Shown here: one piece after another, positions 58,330-64,000 of the stretch
How the letters are laid out: every line of letters begins with the position of its first letter
Numbering within the stretch: position 1 is the first letter of the stretch
Assembly (NCBI RefSeq): GCF_030064125.1
Contig: NZ_CP125957.1
Span: 5,788,501-5,852,500, forward strand
From: Pseudomonas sp. G2-4
GTDB taxonomy: Bacteria; Pseudomonadota; Gammaproteobacteria; Pseudomonadales; Pseudomonadaceae
Reading direction: 5' to 3'
Length of the DNA: 64,000 nt
Notes under the pieces: model-generated
What the model was told of the DNA's origin: nothing
Databases searched by the model: none
The model's input: the letters and a program-made list of their open reading frames with translations, nothing else
Made by a program: the position numbers and the translations under genes

Positions 58330-59079
58330 TCAGGATAAAGGACAGGCCATTGCCAATCCAACAAAAACCAGGTCAGGCACCACCTTGGCATCAGGAACAA
58401 CCCCAGAAACCAAATTGGCGTCTCCTCCCGTGAGAAACACCACGAAATTGCTCCCCCAATATTCCCGAGCCAACTCAAGCTGCGTCAGGACAAACCCCCT
58501 GAGCATCAGCATGCAACCACGCTCGACCGCTTCAACAGTCGTGCGACCAGGAACCAGACTCTCATGGGCTCGTTCGGCGGCGGTATCGTCATAACGAATG
58601 CGTCGAGTATGGGTACGCAATTGATTACGCATCAAAGGCATACCTGGACAAATGAACCCCCCAAGATGCCCACCATCAGCAGCTACAAAATCCGCGGTGA
58701 TAGCCGTACCAAAATCGAGCACCAGGCAGGCCCCAGAAGCAAGATGAAACCCACCGAGCAGCGCTAACCAGCGATCGAGCCCCAACCGCTCGTAATCCTC
58801 ATAGCCATTGCTTACTCCCGCCATCTCCCGAGCGGGGACGGCACGAGCCACGGACACGCCAAAAACATCAACCAGCGAAGCAACTAAGGAGTCAGTCTCT
58901 TCCGGAGTTCTCACACTAACCAGGCGACATTTCTTGAGCTGGAATTTTTTTGCGCAACTCAAACTCGCCAACAGATCGCTGTCAGAACTGACCACCCCTC
59001 CCTCGACCGGGGTAAGACCATCGGACTGAAGGACACGCCATTTGATAAAGCTATTGCCGCAGTCGAGCTCAAGAATCAT
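58330..59079 (-). CDS. coaX: Type III pantothenate kinase
   Basis: A 249-residue enzyme that phosphorylates pantothenate, the first step of coenzyme A synthesis; it is the ASKHA-fold type insensitive to CoA feedback. Motifs are [11 protein letters not shown] at 4-14, the [11 protein letters not shown] segment near 103 and [13 protein letters not shown] near 121. The ATG at 59079 overlaps the birA end by 11 bases; a GTG one codon earlier is open. Pseudomonas uses CoaX in place of the E. coli CoaA. Confidence 0.95.
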   Translation of the reverse strand: MILELDCGNSFIKWRVLQSDGLTPVEGGVVSSDSDLLASLSCAKKFQLKKCRLVSVRTPEETDSLVASLVDVFGVSVARAVPAREMAGVSNGYEDYERLGLDRWLALLGGFHLASGACLVLDFGTAITADFVAADGGHLGGFICPGMPLMRNQLRTHTRRIRYDDTAAERAHESLVPGRTTVEAVERGCMLMLRGFVLTQLELAREYWGSNFVVFLTGGDANLVSGVVPDAKVVPDLVFVGLAMACPLS

Positions 59080-60025
59080 CACGCAACCTCAAACTGAGCT
59101 CACCACCGCTAAAGATTTTTTCCACGCCATCCACCTTCAACCGCAGCGCACCCTGGCGGTCAATACCCATCACAACGCCGTCAATTTGATTGATGCCGGC
59201 AATCAATGATACAGCCCGCCCCTGCCACAGATGGTATCGCTCCCATTCCAACTGGATCGCAGCAAACCCTGACGCATGATGAAGCCTCAGATATTGTTGA
59301 AGCTTCGCGCCCAAACGAGCCACCAGTTCATTCCGGTCAAAATCCCTACCCGCCTCAAGACACATGGATGTCCACTGCTGATCGACCTCGTCGGTCGATT
59401 GCATATTCACATTGATCCCTACACCCAGGACAACGTGGCAGAAATCCGCAGGATCCCCTACCAACTCAAGCAAAATACCTGCGATTTTTTTCTCACCGAC
59501 CAGGACATCGTTAGGCCATTTAAGTCCCGCTTCCACAATCCCCATATCACGCAAAGCGTGCATGACAGCAAGCCCCACCACAAGACTGAGCCCTTCGATC
59601 TGCCGCATGCCGCCATCAATGCGCAATACCAGACTGAAATAGAGGTTATCGGCAAAAGGACTGACCCACTTACGGCCGCGACGGCCACGACCAGCTATCT
59701 GCCGTTCAGCCAACACCATGAAGGGAGCCGCCACTCCGCGCTCTATGGCGCGCAGCGCTTCTGCGTTAGTGGAGTCGACGGAGTCAAATATATGAATAGG
59801 CCATTCACGGAGCCCTTGCGCGCCGATCTCAGCCGCCTCCAAAAGCAGCAGAGGCTTCGCCAACTGATACCCCCGGCCTCGAACCTTGTGAACAGACAAC
59901 CCTAACTCTGCTTCCAGGTGCTGCAGCTGCTTCCATACAGCGCTGCGGCTGATACCCAGCGCAACACCCAGCGCCTGGCCCGAATGGAAGCGACCATCCT
60001 TCAGAAGTTTTAGCAACGTGAGCAT
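59069..60025 (-). CDS. birA: Biotin-protein ligase / biotin operon repressor
   Basis: A 318-residue bifunctional protein. The N-terminal winged helix (about 1-60; [24 protein letters not shown]) can bind biotin operators; the central ligase domain has GRGRRG at 112-117, which holds the biotinyl-AMP phosphate, then KWPNDVLV with the catalytic Lys near 170. It attaches biotin to carboxyl carrier proteins. It heads the birA-coaX-SPOR unit and is preceded by the rrn terminator. Confidence 0.96.
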   Translation of the reverse strand: MLTLLKLLKDGRFHSGQALGVALGISRSAVWKQLQHLEAELGLSVHKVRGRGYQLAKPLLLLEAAEIGAQGLREWPIHIFDSVDSTNAEALRAIERGVAAPFMVLAERQIAGRGRRGRKWVSPFADNLYFSLVLRIDGGMRQIEGLSLVVGLAVMHALRDMGIVEAGLKWPNDVLVGEKKIAGILLELVGDPADFCHVVLGVGINVNMQSTDEVDQQWTSMCLEAGRDFDRNELVARLGAKLQQYLRLHHASGFAAIQLEWERYHLWQGRAVSLIAGINQIDGVVMGIDRQGALRLKVDGVEKIFSGGELSLRLRDDS

Positions 60026-60111
60026 GCGAACGGCGCCCTGATAATGAGGCCCGCATGATAGCTATGCGCAAGACAGTTGCATAGAAACACAAAATGTCTT
60101 TCCTGCGGGCA

Positions 60112-60148
60112 AAACAAAACCCCTACCTGCGTCAGCAGATAGGGGTTT
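60112..60148 (-). terminator. rRNA operon terminator
   Basis: On the minus strand AACCCCTATCTGC-TGAC-GCAGGTAGGGGTT (13 pairs, one wobble) is followed by TTGTTTT, 10 bases after 5S rRNA. A strong intrinsic terminator for the rrn operon. Confidence 0.93.
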
Positions 60149-60158
60149 CGGAATTTAA

Positions 60159-60274
60159 TCTTGACGATGACCTACTCTCACATGGGGAAACCCCACACTA
60201 CCATCGGCGATGCATCGTTTCACTGCTGAGTTCGGGATGGGATCAGGTGGTTCCAATGCTCTATGGTCGTCAAG
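60159..60274 (-). rRNA. rrf: 5S rRNA
   Basis: About 116 bases. The 5' and 3' ends pair (TTGACGA near 60274 with TCGTCAA near 60160), and the conserved CCGAACTCAG loop and GATGGTAGTGTGGGG segment are present. End positions may be off by one or two bases. Confidence 0.95.
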
Positions 60275-60414
60275 AAATTCGGTAGCCGGCGCGTGCCTTG
60301 CGGTCACGTTCCAGCAAATGGGTATGCGATAGTTTGTGTGTTGCTTTGTGAGCAGCTTCGAACTTTCGGTTCGTGTCGTCTTCACACACCGCAATCTGGC
60401 CTCTTTCGAGTTCA

Positions 60415-60434
60415 CAAATTGCTTGGGTGTTATA

Positions 60435-60442
<8 letters not shown>
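60415..60442 (-). other. 3' half of the 23S processing stalk
   Basis: This stretch is complementary over about 25 bases (with a few mismatches) to 63319-63346 at the other end of 23S. Together they form the long stem cut by RNase III during rRNA maturation. Confidence 0.8.
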
Positions 60443-63325
<2,883 letters not shown>

Positions 63326-63477
63326 ATATAACCCCAAGCAATCTGGTTATACTGTGAAGACGACATTCGCCGAAAATTCGTACGCTTGCTCACTTAAGAG
63401 CAACTCACAAATTTTACCTTAGCCTGATCCGTTACCAGTGAAAGTAACGTCCAGTCTATCTTTCTATCACATACCCA

Positions 63478-63493
63478 AATTTTTAAAGAACGA
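63478..63493 (-). promoter_or_regulatory. boxA-like antitermination site
   Basis: On the minus strand GTTCTTTAAAAA lies between tRNA-Ala and 23S, close to the boxA consensus bound by NusB and S10 to keep polymerase processive. The spacer 63326-63573 holds otherwise only the processing stalk. Confidence 0.6.
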
Positions 63494-63573
63494 ACTAGTC
63501 AAAGACTAGAAATCAACATTCACCATCGAACCGATGGAATGCTCATTTCTAAGCTTTACAAGAGAAGCAGTAG

Positions 63574-63649
63574 TGGTGGAGCCAAACGGGATCGAACCGT
63601 TGACCTCCTGCGTGCAAGGCAGGCGCTCTCCCAGCTGAGCTATGGCCCC
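63574..63649 (-). tRNA. tRNA-Ala (TGC anticodon)
   Basis: A 76-base cloverleaf with acceptor GGGGCCA, anticodon TGC and encoded 3' CCA; the standard second spacer tRNA of rrn operons. Confidence 0.97.
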
Positions 63650-63679
63650 GTATTTCTACAGGCGTTTCCCACACAAAAT

Positions 63680-63756
<77 letters not shown>

Positions 63757-63773
63757 AATTTCGAGCTACTAAG

Positions 63774-63838
63774 GCCGACCTCACCCTGCTCTTTACCACA
63801 GAGCATGGGGTGCGCTCTAACCAACCAAGCCACAACCC
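63774..63838 (-). pseudogene. Truncated tRNA-Ile copy with a hairpin in place of the anticodon loop
   Basis: Read on the minus strand, GGGTTGTGGCTTGGTTGGTT and the following AGAGCGCACCC match the first part of the intact tRNA-Ile 17 bases downstream. The anticodon stem CACCC / GGGTG is kept, but the seven-base loop is replaced by about 21 bases that fold as TGCTCT-GTGGTAA-AGAGCA. After AGGTCGGC the match ends, so the T arm and the acceptor 3' strand are missing. It cannot be a working tRNA. It is transcribed within the rrn precursor. Confidence 0.8.
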
Positions 63839-63916
63839 TTTTGGCTGCTTCTTTCGTCTTCTTCAATGAATCAAGCAATTCGTGTGGGAGCTCATGAAGC
63901 AGCTGCGGTCGTCGAT

Positions 63917-64000
<84 letters not shown>

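Overview
This window comes from a Pseudomonas chromosome, most likely the P. fluorescens group. The gene order ssb / MFS transporter / uvrA / bfrA / katA / rplQ is the one I know from Pseudomonas. The spacers carry two palindromic REP families typical of fluorescent pseudomonads. The species cannot be fixed by reading alone. Gene density is high, almost everything is core genome, and I see no prophage, integron, insertion sequence or CRISPR array.

Region 1 (1-18.3 kb) is the variable part. It holds a two-gene sugar-nucleotide pair (an epimerase-like SDR and an RmlD-fold protein without the usual catalytic residues), the large helicase gene lhr, and an MscS-type channel whose 3' end lies in a roughly 138-bp tandem duplication. 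Next is a tightly overlapping four-gene operon, DUF72 / EEP phosphatase / clsB / ybhN. It is followed by a DUF3182-hydrolase pair, a GlxA-type regulator divergent from an isochorismatase-like hydrolase, and an orphan membrane protein. Every larger spacer here holds a REP doublet.

Region 2 (18.3-25.7 kb) holds DNA metabolism and oxidative-stress or iron genes: ssb, a YajR-like transporter, uvrA, a heme-less ferritin of the bacterioferritin family, and katA. Intrinsic terminators separate most units.

Region 3 (25.7-57.8 kb, all on the minus strand) is the transcription and translation superlocus. In transcription order it reads tRNA-Tyr, tRNA-Gly, tRNA-Thr, tufB, tRNA-Trp, secE, nusG, rplKAJL, rpoBC, rpsLG, fusA, tufA, then the S10, spc and alpha operons down to rplQ. 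rpmJ and rpmD are small and easily missed. Strong sigma-70-like promoters can be read before tRNA-Tyr (two in tandem), rpsL, rpsJ and rpsM, and an additional one lies inside the spc operon between rpsN and rpsH. Hairpins with U-tracts mark terminators or attenuators at several junctions. The two EF-Tu copies differ at 25 residues.

Region 4 (57.8-64 kb, minus strand) holds a SPOR-like protein, coaX and birA, then an rRNA operon read from its end backwards: terminator, 5S, 23S, tRNA-Ala, tRNA-Ile and the 3' end of 16S, cut by the window edge. Between 16S and tRNA-Ile lies a truncated tRNA-Ile copy whose anticodon loop is replaced by a longer hairpin. I regard it as the most unusual element here. 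I found no wholly new multi-gene system; the best leads are this tRNA-like element, the structured rpsN-rpsH spacer with its own promoter, the DUF72-ybhPON operon and the RmlD-like protein.
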